A stretch of DNA of 64,000 nucleotides from Geobacter sp. UBA5735 (GTDB taxonomy: Bacteria; Desulfobacterota; Desulfuromonadia; Geobacterales; Geobacteraceae), in NCBI GenBank assembly GCA_002419385.1, contig DIFZ01000062.1, positions 1-64,000 on the forward strand, written 5' to 3'. Below the pieces are notes generated by a model that did not search any database, had not been told where the DNA came from, and saw only the letters and a list, made by a program, of their open reading frames with translations. Made by a program: the position numbers and the translations under genes. Below are positions 26,128 through 35,300 of the stretch, one piece after another (position 1 is the stretch's first letter; each line of letters begins with the position of its first letter).

Positions 26128-26331
26128 CCAGTCGTTTCAGCAGGTATCCCCCCCATGGACCCCGTTTACCAGCAGGGTAAAGACTTTTGGCAAATGCATC
26201 ACCGGTTGTTTCTTGCCCTGCAATGTGTTAGATAATTTCTGTTCGGTAAATTTGCATGAAAACTTTACCCCCTCGGCTGATTCCCGCAGCAGGCGTAGTC
26301 CGCCATTCGGAATCATAAAGGAGAGCCCGCC

Positions 26332-27519
26332 ATGCCCATCGCTGACAAGATCGCCGGTTTCATTGAGAAAGCTTCATGGATAAGGAAAATGTTCGAAGAA
26401 GGGGAGCGGATGCGCAGCATTCACGGCGCGGACAACGTTTTCGACTTCACCCTGGGCAACCCGAATGTCGAGCCTCCCGCGGAATTCGAGCGGGCGTTCC
26501 GCAACCTGGCGGAGCACCCGATCCCCGGAATGCACCGCTATATGAGCAATGCCGGCTACGACGAAACCAGGCAGGCGGTGGCAACGGTCCTGGCGGAGAA
26601 ATCGGGGCTGCCGGTGACCGGAGACCACGTCATCATGACCTGCGGCGCAAGCGGCGCCCTGAACGTGGTCCTCAAGACTATCCTCAACCGGGGCGATGAG
26701 GTGATCATCCTCACCCCCTTCTTCGTCGAATACAAGTTCTACATCGACAATCACGGCGGTGTGCCGGTGGAGGTATGGACGAACCGCGAAACATTCCAGC
26801 TCAATCTGACCGCCATCGAGAACGCCATCAACCCCAGGACGAGGGCGATCATCATCTGCTCGCCCAACAACCCTACCGGCGTCATCTATCCGGCCGAAAG
26901 CCTGGGGATGCTGGGCGACCTCCTGCGCCGCAAGGAAAAGGAGCTGTCACGGCAGATCCTCGTCATTTCTGACGAACCGTACGCGCGCATTTCCTACGAC
27001 GGCAAAGCAGTCCCCAACATTTTCCCGCACGTGAACAATTCGGTGATCGTCACCTCCCACAGCAAGGACCTGGCCCTGCCCGGGGAGCGGATCGGCTACC
27101 TGGCAGCCAATCCCCGAATGAACGGCGTAGAGATATTCATGGGAGGCGCAACCTTCTCCAACCGGGTGCTGGGTTTCGTCAATGCGCCGGCCCTGATGCA
27201 GAGACTCGTCGCCGGTCTGCAGCGCGTCACGGTAAACATAGACGAATACAGGGAAAAAAGGGATATCCTCTACGATAACCTTACCGACATGGGCTTCAGA
27301 ATGATCAAACCGGACGGCGCGTTCTACCTGTTCCCCAAGTCCCCGATCCCGGACGACATCAAGTTCGTCAAGCTCGCCCTGCAGCACCACATCCTGCTGG
27401 TGCCCGGCGCCGGCTTCGGCGCTCCCGGCCACTTCCGCATCGCCTACTGCGTTGACCGGGAAATGATCGAACGGAGCCTGCCCGCCTGGAGGAGCCTGGC
27501 GAAAGAAGCGGGGTTATAA
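26332..27519 (+). CDS. Class I/II pyridoxal-phosphate aminotransferase
   Basis: A 395-residue fold-type I aminotransferase. FDFTLGNPN near the N-terminus, CSPNNPTGVIYP in the middle, DEPYARISYDG, and the PLP-binding lysine K245 in SHSKDLALPGERIGY are all present, with RIAYCV near the end. It probably moves amino groups between an amino acid and 2-oxoglutarate (aspartate-aminotransferase-like), but the substrate is not readable. Strong AAAGGAGA site. A clear bidirectional terminator follows at 27564, so it is probably monocistronic. Confidence 0.9.
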   Translation: MPIADKIAGFIEKASWIRKMFEEGERMRSIHGADNVFDFTLGNPNVEPPAEFERAFRNLAEHPIPGMHRYMSNAGYDETRQAVATVLAEKSGLPVTGDHVIMTCGASGALNVVLKTILNRGDEVIILTPFFVEYKFYIDNHGGVPVEVWTNRETFQLNLTAIENAINPRTRAIIICSPNNPTGVIYPAESLGMLGDLLRRKEKELSRQILVISDEPYARISYDGKAVPNIFPHVNNSVIVTSHSKDLALPGERIGYLAANPRMNGVEIFMGGATFSNRVLGFVNAPALMQRLVAGLQRVTVNIDEYREKRDILYDNLTDMGFRMIKPDGAFYLFPKSPIPDDIKFVKLALQHHILLVPGAGFGAPGHFRIAYCVDREMIERSLPAWRSLAKEAGL

Positions 27520-27523
27520 CGGC

Positions 27524-27664
27524 GGGCACAGGGCACAGGGTAAAAAAATGTACATGCAAACTGAAAAAGGGGGCCCAAAGCGGCTCCCTTTTTCCTTGAC
27601 TCCCCTTGTGCCCTGTGCCTCGTGCCTTATGCCTTTCGCGCCTTTCACCTTGTGCCCTGTGCCT
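27524..27664. repeat. GTGCC-type short repeats around the terminator
   Basis: GGGCACAGGGCACAGGG (27524-27540) faces two copies of CCTTGTGCCCTGTGCCT (27604-27620 and 27648-27664) in the opposite sense. Between them is the terminator at 27564-27593. This is low-complexity intergenic repeat material between two convergent genes, with no gene in it. Confidence 0.5.
27564..27593. terminator. Bidirectional rho-independent terminator
   Basis: AAAAAGGGGGCC (27564-27575) pairs with GGCTCCCTTTTT (27582-27593), a 12-bp stem with one G-T pair and a 6-nt loop. Flanking A and T runs let it work in both directions, for the aminotransferase and the convergent radical SAM gene. Confidence 0.75.
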
Positions 27665-27675
27665 TGTGCCCGCCT

Positions 27676-29076
27676 CTATTGCATACAGTGAAACAGCCCC
27701 ATGCACCAGAAGCAGTCGCCGCACGGGACTTTGTTGACAAAGCAGTCGTGGGTGAACTCCTCGTTGTAGATGTACTCGCACGGGACCAGGTTGCAATTGG
27801 AGCAGAAGGGATAGTCGTGGCGCAGGACCTCTTCCCTGAATGACCGGAACTCCGGCTCGTTCCAGATGTCCTTGATCCCCTTTTCCGCAAGGGAGCCGAA
27901 CACGCGGGTGTTGACGTACTTCTTGCGGCCGGAGAAATGGCAGCTGAACGTGTGCCAGAGGAAGTAGCAGTTGTGGACCCCGCCGTCCCAGGAAACGAAC
28001 GCACTTCCCCGGTCGACGAAATCGCAGCGCCGGTCGCTCTTGGGGTTGATCTCCGGCAGCGTCAGCTCGATGCCGGCTTCCTTGGCGGCTTCCCGTGCTG
28101 CGGCAAATATCCCCTCCATGGCAACCTGCCATGATTCGTCCCGGTCCAGCAGGTTGCGCATGTTTATGAAGAGTTCGCGTGCACTTGCCTCCGCCTGCAT
28201 CTCGGCGACGAAATCGACAATGCGCTGTTCCTCCGGCGTCCGAAGGTAATTCCACATGGTCTTGAAGTAATGGCGCAGGTCGATGCCTTCCGCGTCCGCC
28301 CGCTCCTTCCATGGCTTGAAGAATGCGATCGCTTCGTCGGTGTTCGAATCATAGGCCACCTTGACGACATGCCCGGCATCATAGGGCAGGAGGTGGGTGA
28401 CGATGGCAAACTCGACCCCGCGCGCAGCGGCCCAGCGGAGGGCAGACGGGAGCTCGCGGGCATTGTCCTTCATCAGCACGAACTCCACGCCCACCCGCGG
28501 TGTTGCCGACCCGGCCTTTTCCTTGGCGGATCGCAGCGCAGCCAGAGCCCGTTCCAGGTCGAGCACCTCTCCCCCTTCCCGGATCTTGCGGAAGGTGTCG
28601 GGGCATACCGAATCCAGGGACAGGCAGATCCTGTCCAGCCCGGACTCCACCAGCGAGCGTGCGCGGGCCTCGTCCAGCAGGAGACCGTTGCTCTGGAAGC
28701 CCACCCAGCTGCCGGCCGGCATGAGCGCTTTGGCCCGGCGGACGAATTCCTCCAGCTGTGGGTGGAGCAGGGGCTCGCCAATGCCGTTGAGAACCAGGGT
28801 CTCCACGTGGGGCAGAGCAGGCTCCAGCGCCGCGAAGGTTTCCCGGGAAAGATCGCCGTCGACCACGCCGTTGTCACCGGTCTGCTTGACGCACATGGAG
28901 CAGCGCAGGTTGCAGCGGGTGGTTGTTTCCACGAACAGCCGGGACGGCCATTCGCGCAGGGCCGGGTGCGTCTCCCCTTCGGGGGCGGTAATCAGGGTGA
29001 GCCTGCGCGGCGGTTTCGGTTCGAAAACGAAGAAATCCTGAATCGGCCTCACGGCAAGGTTTCTCGAATGATTCAT
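27676..29076 (-). CDS. Radical SAM/SPASM-type protein
   Basis: A 466-residue protein; ATG 29076 with GGAGGTGA six bases upstream. The radical SAM cluster motif is C55-x3-C59-x2-C62 in TTRCNLRCSMCVKQ. GIGEPLLHP follows, and the C-terminal 100 residues carry many cysteines (CDF, CYFLWHTFSCHF, CSNCNLVPCEY, CFVNKVPCGDCFWCMGLFHC), typical of SPASM auxiliary Fe-S clusters. Such enzymes often mature peptides or metalloenzymes; no precursor peptide or partner enzyme is adjacent. It is single, between a terminator and a HIT gene on the other strand. Confidence 0.85.
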   Translation of the reverse strand: MNHSRNLAVRPIQDFFVFEPKPPRRLTLITAPEGETHPALREWPSRLFVETTTRCNLRCSMCVKQTGDNGVVDGDLSRETFAALEPALPHVETLVLNGIGEPLLHPQLEEFVRRAKALMPAGSWVGFQSNGLLLDEARARSLVESGLDRICLSLDSVCPDTFRKIREGGEVLDLERALAALRSAKEKAGSATPRVGVEFVLMKDNARELPSALRWAAARGVEFAIVTHLLPYDAGHVVKVAYDSNTDEAIAFFKPWKERADAEGIDLRHYFKTMWNYLRTPEEQRIVDFVAEMQAEASARELFINMRNLLDRDESWQVAMEGIFAAAREAAKEAGIELTLPEINPKSDRRCDFVDRGSAFVSWDGGVHNCYFLWHTFSCHFSGRKKYVNTRVFGSLAEKGIKDIWNEPEFRSFREEVLRHDYPFCSNCNLVPCEYIYNEEFTHDCFVNKVPCGDCFWCMGLFHCMQ

Positions 29077-29343
29077 GGTGTTCACCTCCGGATCAAGTGG
29101 CTTCAGGATAGTTCCTGCAATGGAAAACGATAATGACATAGGTCAAAGAACAGGAGTTTCCAGGCCGGTTTCCGGCGGTAGTTCCTGAACATCTGAACCA
29201 TACGCTCTATTAATTATTATAGAGCGTTACTGAATTCCAGCAGTCCGGCATCCCGACATGGGCCATCCTGTCCCGATACCCGTTTGACGGAGAGGTATGA
29301 TCATTGTATAGTCCAGCATATACGCTCGAAAGGGGGAAATCCC

Positions 29344-29784
29344 GTGACCCGATTCAGCCTCCATCCACAGCTTGCCGCAGACTGTCACATCCTCGGGGAA
29401 ATGGGCTGCTGCCTTGTCCTCCTGATGAACAACTCGCTGGTGCCGTGGTTTATCCTGGTGCCGCAACGCACTGCTACGGAACTCTGCGAACTCCCCCCTG
29501 AAGACCAGCTTTTCGTCCTGGGCGAGGTCAACCTCATGTACCGCTTCGTCAGGAACCACTTCAAGACGGACAAGGTCAATGTGGGGGCCATCGGCAACGT
29601 GGTCAGCCAACTGCACATTCATGTCGTCGGCAGGCGCCGGGATGACTTCTGCTGGCCCGGGGTCGTCTGGGGCAGGACAGAGCGGCAGCCCTATGACGAC
29701 GCAGCAGTGGAGCAACTGGCCTCGGTGCTGGCGGCAGCATTGCCGTCCCATTTCTCCCGCCGGTCGCCCCATGTCCATCCTTGA
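29344..29784 (+). CDS. HIT-family protein
   Basis: A 146-residue protein. I use the GTG at 29344, preceded by AAGGGGGA, rather than an upstream ATG at 29284. The histidine-triad-like motif is QLHIHVVGRRRDD with H91 and H93; the third histidine of the classic HxHxH is replaced by Val/Gly. WFILVPQR and NVGAIGNVVSQLHIH place it in the HIT group of nucleotide hydrolases and transferases. Its substrate is unknown. It lies just upstream of hsp20, whose promoter overlaps its last codons. Confidence 0.82.
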   Translation: MTRFSLHPQLAADCHILGEMGCCLVLLMNNSLVPWFILVPQRTATELCELPPEDQLFVLGEVNLMYRFVRNHFKTDKVNVGAIGNVVSQLHIHVVGRRRDDFCWPGVVWGRTERQPYDDAAVEQLASVLAAALPSHFSRRSPHVHP

Positions 29785-29808
29785 CAGTGAAGAAAGCATG
29801 CTTATATT
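29781..29808 (+). promoter_or_regulatory. Sigma-70-type promoter of hsp20
   Basis: TTGACA (29781-29786), a 16-nt spacer and TATATT (29803-29808), about 70 nt before the hsp20 start. No CIRCE inverted repeat was seen. Confidence 0.6.
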
Positions 29809-29875
29809 TGCATCAGGTTCCATTTACAGAAAACGCGGGTGGAACCAGTTACAAAGAAACAAGGAGGCGATCCAC

Positions 29876-30379
29876 ATGGCAGACAAGGAAAACAGGGAAC
29901 TGGTGAAAAAGGAATCAAAGGGCCTGACCAAGGCTGAAACCGGCTTCTTCTCCCCCTTCGAAGAGATGGAACGGTGGTTCGAAGAGGCGTTCCGGCGTCC
30001 GTTCTTCGCTCCTTCCTGGATGCCGCGGCTGAAATTTCCCGACGTCGGACCCATGTATCCGACCGTCGACATTTTCGAAGACGGGAACAATGTCGTCGTG
30101 AAAGCCGAGCTTCCCGGGATGAAGAAAGAAGACATCGAAGTCAACATTTCCGACGATGTCATCACGATTTCGGGAGAGAAGAAGTCCGAAGACAAGGTGG
30201 AAAAGAAGGATTATTTCCGTCTTGAACGTTCCTACGGCTCTTTCACGAGGACGCTGCAGCTTCCGGCCGAAACCCAGACCGAAAAGGCCAAGGCAAGCTT
30301 CAAGGACGGTGTGCTTGAAGTGAGAATTCCGAAAACAGAAGCTGCAGTGCAGAAGGTAAAGAAAATCAACGTGGAATAG
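29876..30379 (+). CDS. Small heat-shock protein, Hsp20/alpha-crystallin family
   Basis: A 167-residue protein, ATG 29876 with AAGGAGG. The alpha-crystallin domain covers about residues 60-155: PTVDIFEDGNNVVVKAELPG, ISGEKKSE, YGSFTRTLQLP and FKDGVLEVRIPK, ending in the dimer-interface part. It holds unfolding proteins for refolding by ATP-dependent chaperones. Own promoter and a strong terminator make it a single transcription unit. Confidence 0.93.
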   Translation: MADKENRELVKKESKGLTKAETGFFSPFEEMERWFEEAFRRPFFAPSWMPRLKFPDVGPMYPTVDIFEDGNNVVVKAELPGMKKEDIEVNISDDVITISGEKKSEDKVEKKDYFRLERSYGSFTRTLQLPAETQTEKAKASFKDGVLEVRIPKTEAAVQKVKKINVE

Positions 30380-30397
30380 CATCCAGACCATCGTGTC

Positions 30398-30426
30398 GGG
30401 GGCCGGCCGGGCCGGCCCCCGGTTTT
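30398..30426 (+). terminator. Rho-independent terminator of hsp20
   Basis: GGGGGCCGGC (30398-30407) pairs with GCCGGCCCCC (30411-30420), a 10-bp GC stem with a 3-nt loop, followed by GGTTTT. Confidence 0.75.
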
Positions 30427-30499
30427 CGTCTCCCGCCCCATCCCCTCCAGACAATCCCGTCCAACGAGCCCTGCTGATTGGCCGATCGCTGCAAGCAGA

Positions 30500-30528
30500 T
30501 TGACGCAGATCATACACATTGCTATATT
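30500..30528 (+). promoter_or_regulatory. Sigma-70-type promoter of tamAB
   Basis: TTGACG (30500-30505), a 17-nt spacer and TATATT (30523-30528). It lies about 34 nt before the tamA start. Confidence 0.6.
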
Positions 30529-30561
30529 CCTATTCGGCATTACCGGGGAACCGTACCGAAC

Positions 30562-32337
30562 ATGAAAAACACACCTGCCATTTTCTTAGCGCTCATCCTG
30601 CCGCTGCTTGCAGCCATGCTCTTCACCGGAGGTGCGCCCGCCTGTGCAGCCGAGCCGGTCGAGCTCGTGGTGAACGGCCTGGAGGACGAAGCGCTGGAAA
30701 ATGTCCAAGCAGCGCTCACGCTGCCCCCGGGACTGGTGCGGGATGGCGAAGTGAACCGCCCCTGGCTGGACCTGTTTGTCGACGATGCGGAAAAGAAGGT
30801 GCGGGAAGCTCTGGAACCTTTCGGCTACTATGATCCGAACATCGTGGTCTCCCTCTCCACCCGGTCCGGGGGGGAGTACCGTCTCACCGTGAACGTCAAG
30901 CCGGGAATTCCCGTCAGGATCACCAGCATCACCATCGACGCCCGGGGGCCCGGGGCCGCGAACGATGCCATACAGGAAGAGATTAGCTACTTCACCCTTG
31001 GAGAAGGTGACGTGCTCCTTCACCGGGACTACGAAGAGGGGAAGGGGCTGATCCTGGCCAAGGCTTTCGAGCTGGGCTACCTGGATGCCGACTTTTCCGT
31101 CCATGAAATCCGGGTTTCCAAGGCCGACCACAGTGCAGCCATCGTGCTCGAACTGGACACCGGACCCCGTTACCGCTTCGGCGAAACCACGTTCACCGGG
31201 GCGCCCCACTATCCGGTGCCCTTCCTCAACCGGTACCTGGACTACGAACAGGGAAAGGTGTTCTCCCAGGAGAAGCTTGCCCAGACACAAGCAAACCTGG
31301 CGGTGTCCGACCGCTTCGCGGGTGTCATCGCGGTTCCGGAGAAAGAGGCTGCCGTCAACTCGTCAATACCGATCCGGATACAGTTGACCCCCCTGCCCCG
31401 CCGACGTGTCCGTCCCGGCATAGGATACGGCACGGACACCGGCTTCCGGGGCTCGGTGCGCTACAAGGATGTGAACATGTTTCTCCGCGGCCACGAGCTG
31501 AACAGCGAGATAAACCTGTCGCAGCGCCTCCAGGGAGTGGCGTTCAGCTATACCGTCCCCAGTTCCCACAACATCTACAGCGCAACCGCCTTCCAGGCCA
31601 ATTTCCAGCGGGAAGACACCGACACCTATATCAACCGGCTGATTTCCCTCGAGGGGTCCTGGAGCAGGAGCTTCCTTCGCGGCCAGCGTTTGCGCCTCTA
31701 CCTGAAAACCCAGCAGGAAGACTATACCATTGGAGAGCAGCATTCCTCCGCCTTCCTGCTGCTGCCGGGATTGAACTTTTCCCTGCGCCACTTCGACAAC
31801 ACCATCCGCCCCACGTTGGGTTACCGCCTAGCCCTGGACTTACGCGGAACCCACCAATACCTGGGATCGTCCACCGGCCTGCTCCAGTGTATCGTCGAAG
31901 GCCACGGCATAGTTCCCCTCCCGTGGAGATTCTCGCTCAAAGGCAGCGCAAAGGCCGGCTTCACTCTGCAGAACGAACCCCTGAAGGAACTGCCGGCCAG
32001 CCTCCGTTTTTTCGCGGGAGGCGACAGGAGCGTGAGAGGCTACGGTTACCAGGAGCTGGGACCTCGCGATGCATCGGGCGACGTGGTCGGCGGCAAAAAC
32101 CTCCTGACGATGAGCATCGAGCTTGAAAAGGCCCTGTTCACGAACTGGGGCCTGGCCGTCTTCTACGATGCCGGAAACGCCTTTGACTCCCTGTCCGACA
32201 TCAGGCTGTACGAGGGAGCGGGAGTAGGAGTCCGCTATTACACGCCCATCGGCGCCCTGCAGCTTGACCTTGCCAGGCAGATCGGGGTGGACGACCCGTC
32301 CTACCGCGTTCACTTCACCGTGGGGTTCGAGCTGTGA
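30562..32337 (+). CDS. tamA: TamA, outer-membrane BamA-family translocation/assembly protein
   Basis: A 591-residue protein with a signal sequence (MKNTPAIFLALILPLLAAML, cleaved near residue 31). POTRA-type domains cover about 35-260 and a C-terminal beta-barrel about 270-591. The barrel carries FFAGGDRSVRGYGYQELGP, the Omp85 lid-lock VRGY motif, and ends in FTVGFEL. With TamB it forms the TAM complex, which moves lipids or autotransporter-type proteins to the outer membrane. Its stop overlaps the tamB start by 4 nt (GTGA). Confidence 0.92.
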   Translation: MKNTPAIFLALILPLLAAMLFTGGAPACAAEPVELVVNGLEDEALENVQAALTLPPGLVRDGEVNRPWLDLFVDDAEKKVREALEPFGYYDPNIVVSLSTRSGGEYRLTVNVKPGIPVRITSITIDARGPGAANDAIQEEISYFTLGEGDVLLHRDYEEGKGLILAKAFELGYLDADFSVHEIRVSKADHSAAIVLELDTGPRYRFGETTFTGAPHYPVPFLNRYLDYEQGKVFSQEKLAQTQANLAVSDRFAGVIAVPEKEAAVNSSIPIRIQLTPLPRRRVRPGIGYGTDTGFRGSVRYKDVNMFLRGHELNSEINLSQRLQGVAFSYTVPSSHNIYSATAFQANFQREDTDTYINRLISLEGSWSRSFLRGQRLRLYLKTQQEDYTIGEQHSSAFLLLPGLNFSLRHFDNTIRPTLGYRLALDLRGTHQYLGSSTGLLQCIVEGHGIVPLPWRFSLKGSAKAGFTLQNEPLKELPASLRFFAGGDRSVRGYGYQELGPRDASGDVVGGKNLLTMSIELEKALFTNWGLAVFYDAGNAFDSLSDIRLYEGAGVGVRYYTPIGALQLDLARQIGVDDPSYRVHFTVGFEL

Positions 32338-35300
32338 GGCGGGCAGTCATCTACGGCACCGCCGGCGCCATCCTCCTGCTCCTTGCCGTGGCGGCCGGTT
32401 CGCTCTGGTGGCTGCTTGCAACCCCGCAGGGCGCCCGGCGCATCCTTGCCGTGGCGTCGAGCGCAGCCGGGGGGCGCGTTTCCGTACGGCAGCTGCGCGG
32501 GAGCCTGGCCCACGGACTCGAGCTTCACGGGATCACGTACGATTCCCCGCTGCTGGAGGCAAAGATCGGCCGCATCCTGCTGGACTCCCGGCCCGCGCTG
32601 CTGCTCTCCGGCAACCTCGCGGCAGCCCGTTTGCAGGTCCTGGACGCGGTCATCAAAGACCGCAGACCTGAAAAAGCAACGCCCCCTGAGCTGGAATGGC
32701 CGGTCCTGCCGGCATGGACAACCCGCCTCAACGGCTGGATCGATTCGCTGACGATCGAGAATTTTTCCTATCAACGACGTGCAAGCGCCCCCCTCCTGAT
32801 CGACCGCTTTTCGGCCCGTCTGGACTGGCGAAACGGGCGGGCCGGCCTCAGCAACCTGGTTGTCGGGGCTCCGGCAGGCAGGCTGGCCGGCAACGGCAGC
32901 ATGAGTTTCCGCGAACCCCGGCTCGTATTTGCAGTGACGGCGGTTCCGTCAAAGGCGGTCGGCGGTTTTTCGACGCTTCTGTTCAAGGCCGACCTGCACC
33001 CGGCCGGTGGCGGCGAACAGTCCGCGGGAGCGGTCCGGATCGGAGCCCTCTCATCCCGGAAGCGCTGGCTCGAACTTTCCGCCGTAATCGGCATATCGAG
33101 ATCATCACTTCAGCTTCGCACATTGGTGGTGACGGAACCGGGGCGCAAAGGCAGACTGTCCGGCACCGGCAGCGTTTCCTTTGCAGCGGCAAAGCCTGCC
33201 GCGTCACTGTCGCTGCAGCCGGAAAACCTCGACCTGTCCACTGAAATACCCTCACTTCCGCCCGTTTCGGGAACCGTCAGCCTTGCCGGGACCCTGGACA
33301 GCTACACGGGGAACTTTTCATTTACAACGGCTGCCAAAGACTGGCGCTCCGCCCAGCTCGCCGGATCATTCAGCGGAAACAGCACCGGTGCCGACATGAC
33401 GCTCAGCCGCGGTGCGCTCATCGGTGGAACGCTGTCCGGCTCGCTCAGAGCCCGCTGGGAAGCCGGCATCAGTCTCTCCGCCTCCCTTCACGGCAGGAAT
33501 TTCAACCCGGCGCGAATCACCCCCGACTGGGACGGACTGGTGAATTTCGAGCTGTCGGGAAACCTGCAAAGCGCCACCGGCAAGCCACCGGCAGCGACGA
33601 TTGAAGCATCATTCCCCCAGAGCCGCCTGCGCGGCAGGAAGCTCACCGGCCACCTGTCAGCCGCCATCCTGGACCGCAATGTCACCATCCGGAAGGCAGT
33701 TCTGCAGGGCAGGGGTTTCGACATCCGCGCCTCGGGAGAGCTGGCGCAGGCAATCGGCTTCTCCGCTGCCGTTTCCGATCTGTCCGGAATCGTGCCGGGA
33801 GCCGGAGGCTCCCTCCGGGCACAGGGTGAGGTACTGCGGCGAAACAAGCATTTAGGGTTAACCGCGAGCGGCCACGGGGAAAAGCTGCGCATCGGGTCTG
33901 TTCGCGCACAATCCGCTTCCTTCTCCATTGGCCTGGAAACGGCAGAGGACAGGAAGTTCACCGTCCGTGCAACATCGCGGGGCTTCAGAATAGGGAATTT
34001 CCAGGCAGAAAACGTGCTTCTCGATGCCAACGGCACCCCGGCACGCCATGTTATCGGCCTTGATCTCCGTGCCCCGGCGGCATCGCTTCAAGCGAACGTA
34101 GCAGGGAGCTGGAAGCCCCCTGGGTGGCAGGCGAGGATCACCCGCCTGGCCGGAAAAGACAGTATTGGGCCATGGAGCCTCCAGCAGCCCTCAGACATCA
34201 GAATTTCCGCGGCAGGCGTGTCGTTAAGCCCCTTCATCCTCACCGGAACTCCCGGTGAACGCCTGGAGTTCCGGGGAGCCGCTAACCGGCACTTCACCAG
34301 CGGGTCCGCAGAAGCCGGCTGGCAGAACCTGAACCTTGCCCGAATCGGGCAGTGGCTCAGCGGGGTGCGGATAACCGGCACCGGTTCCGGCCGGCTCTCT
34401 CTCACAGCCCCGCAGAAAGGGGCCACCCGCGTCTCGGTCTCCACGGAGCTTTCCGGAACATTTTCGTCCGGCGCCTACCAGGCTGAAGTGCGTTCCGGCC
34501 GGTTGACCATGGAAACCCGGGGCAGGAACCTAGAAGGATTCATCGCCCTGGACATGGCACGCCAGGGACGCTTCAGCGGGAAGGTCTCCGCGCAGACTCC
34601 GGCTGAAGGGCTCATTCCCCGCGGCGGCAGCCTGGAAGCCAACCTGGAAGGGCTGGACCTGAAACTGCTCAAACCCTGGCTCCCCGCGGGCCTTGCCCTG
34701 GAGGGAGTCCTGACCGCGCACACTGCGGGACAGTGGGGGCCCGGGGCAGCCATCCGGCTTGCCGGGCGGGCTTCAGTTGCCGGCGGGCTGGTCCGTCAAC
34801 TGCGCAAGGGGGGCGAACTGACCGCCACGTTGCGCACCGCTGAGCTTTCCTGGGACTGGAGCGGCAACGCCCTGACCGGCACGACCTCATTCGAGCTGAG
34901 CGACACCGGACGCTTGAACGGCAGCTTCATACTCCCTCTTTCGGCACAACTCCCCCTGGCCATGGACCCCAACGGCCGGGTGGCCGTGACCGTTTCCGGG
35001 AAGATGCGCGAGAACGGTCTCCTCACCGCCCTGTTCCCCGGCATGGTACAGGAAAGCAGCGGCGAGCTTGCTGTCGACCTGAGGATCGGTGACACCTGGC
35101 GGAATCCCGCATTCTCGGGACAGATGCTTTTCAACCGTGCCACCATGTACCTGCCGCGCTCCGGGATACGCCTTACCGGTCTCCAGGCCTCAGCGACACT
35201 GGAACGGGGAGGGATCAGGATCAGCTCCTTCTCGGCCAGATCCGGACCCGGTACGATCACCGGCAGCGGATTCATCGGGATGACCGACTGGAAACCCGGC

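Larger units (their letters stand above)
25787..26331. other. 545-nt divergent intergenic region between pelA and the aminotransferase
   Basis: No gene supported. It holds the likely pel promoter near 25861 and an imperfect cruciform: ATTCCGGC (26076-26083) pairs with GCCGGAAT (26120-26127), with inner ACCGC/GCGGT. The aminotransferase's AAAGGAGA site is at the right edge. A short plus-strand ORF (25887-26180) has no ribosome-binding site or family and crosses the palindrome, so I reject it. Confidence 0.5.

Noticed and set aside
25887..26180. Short ORF upstream of the aminotransferase
   Set aside because: No ribosome-binding site, no family, and it reads through a REP-like palindrome.
29227..29823. 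Minus-strand ORF opposite the HIT gene
   Set aside because: The plus frame encodes the histidine-triad motif; the minus frame has no family features.
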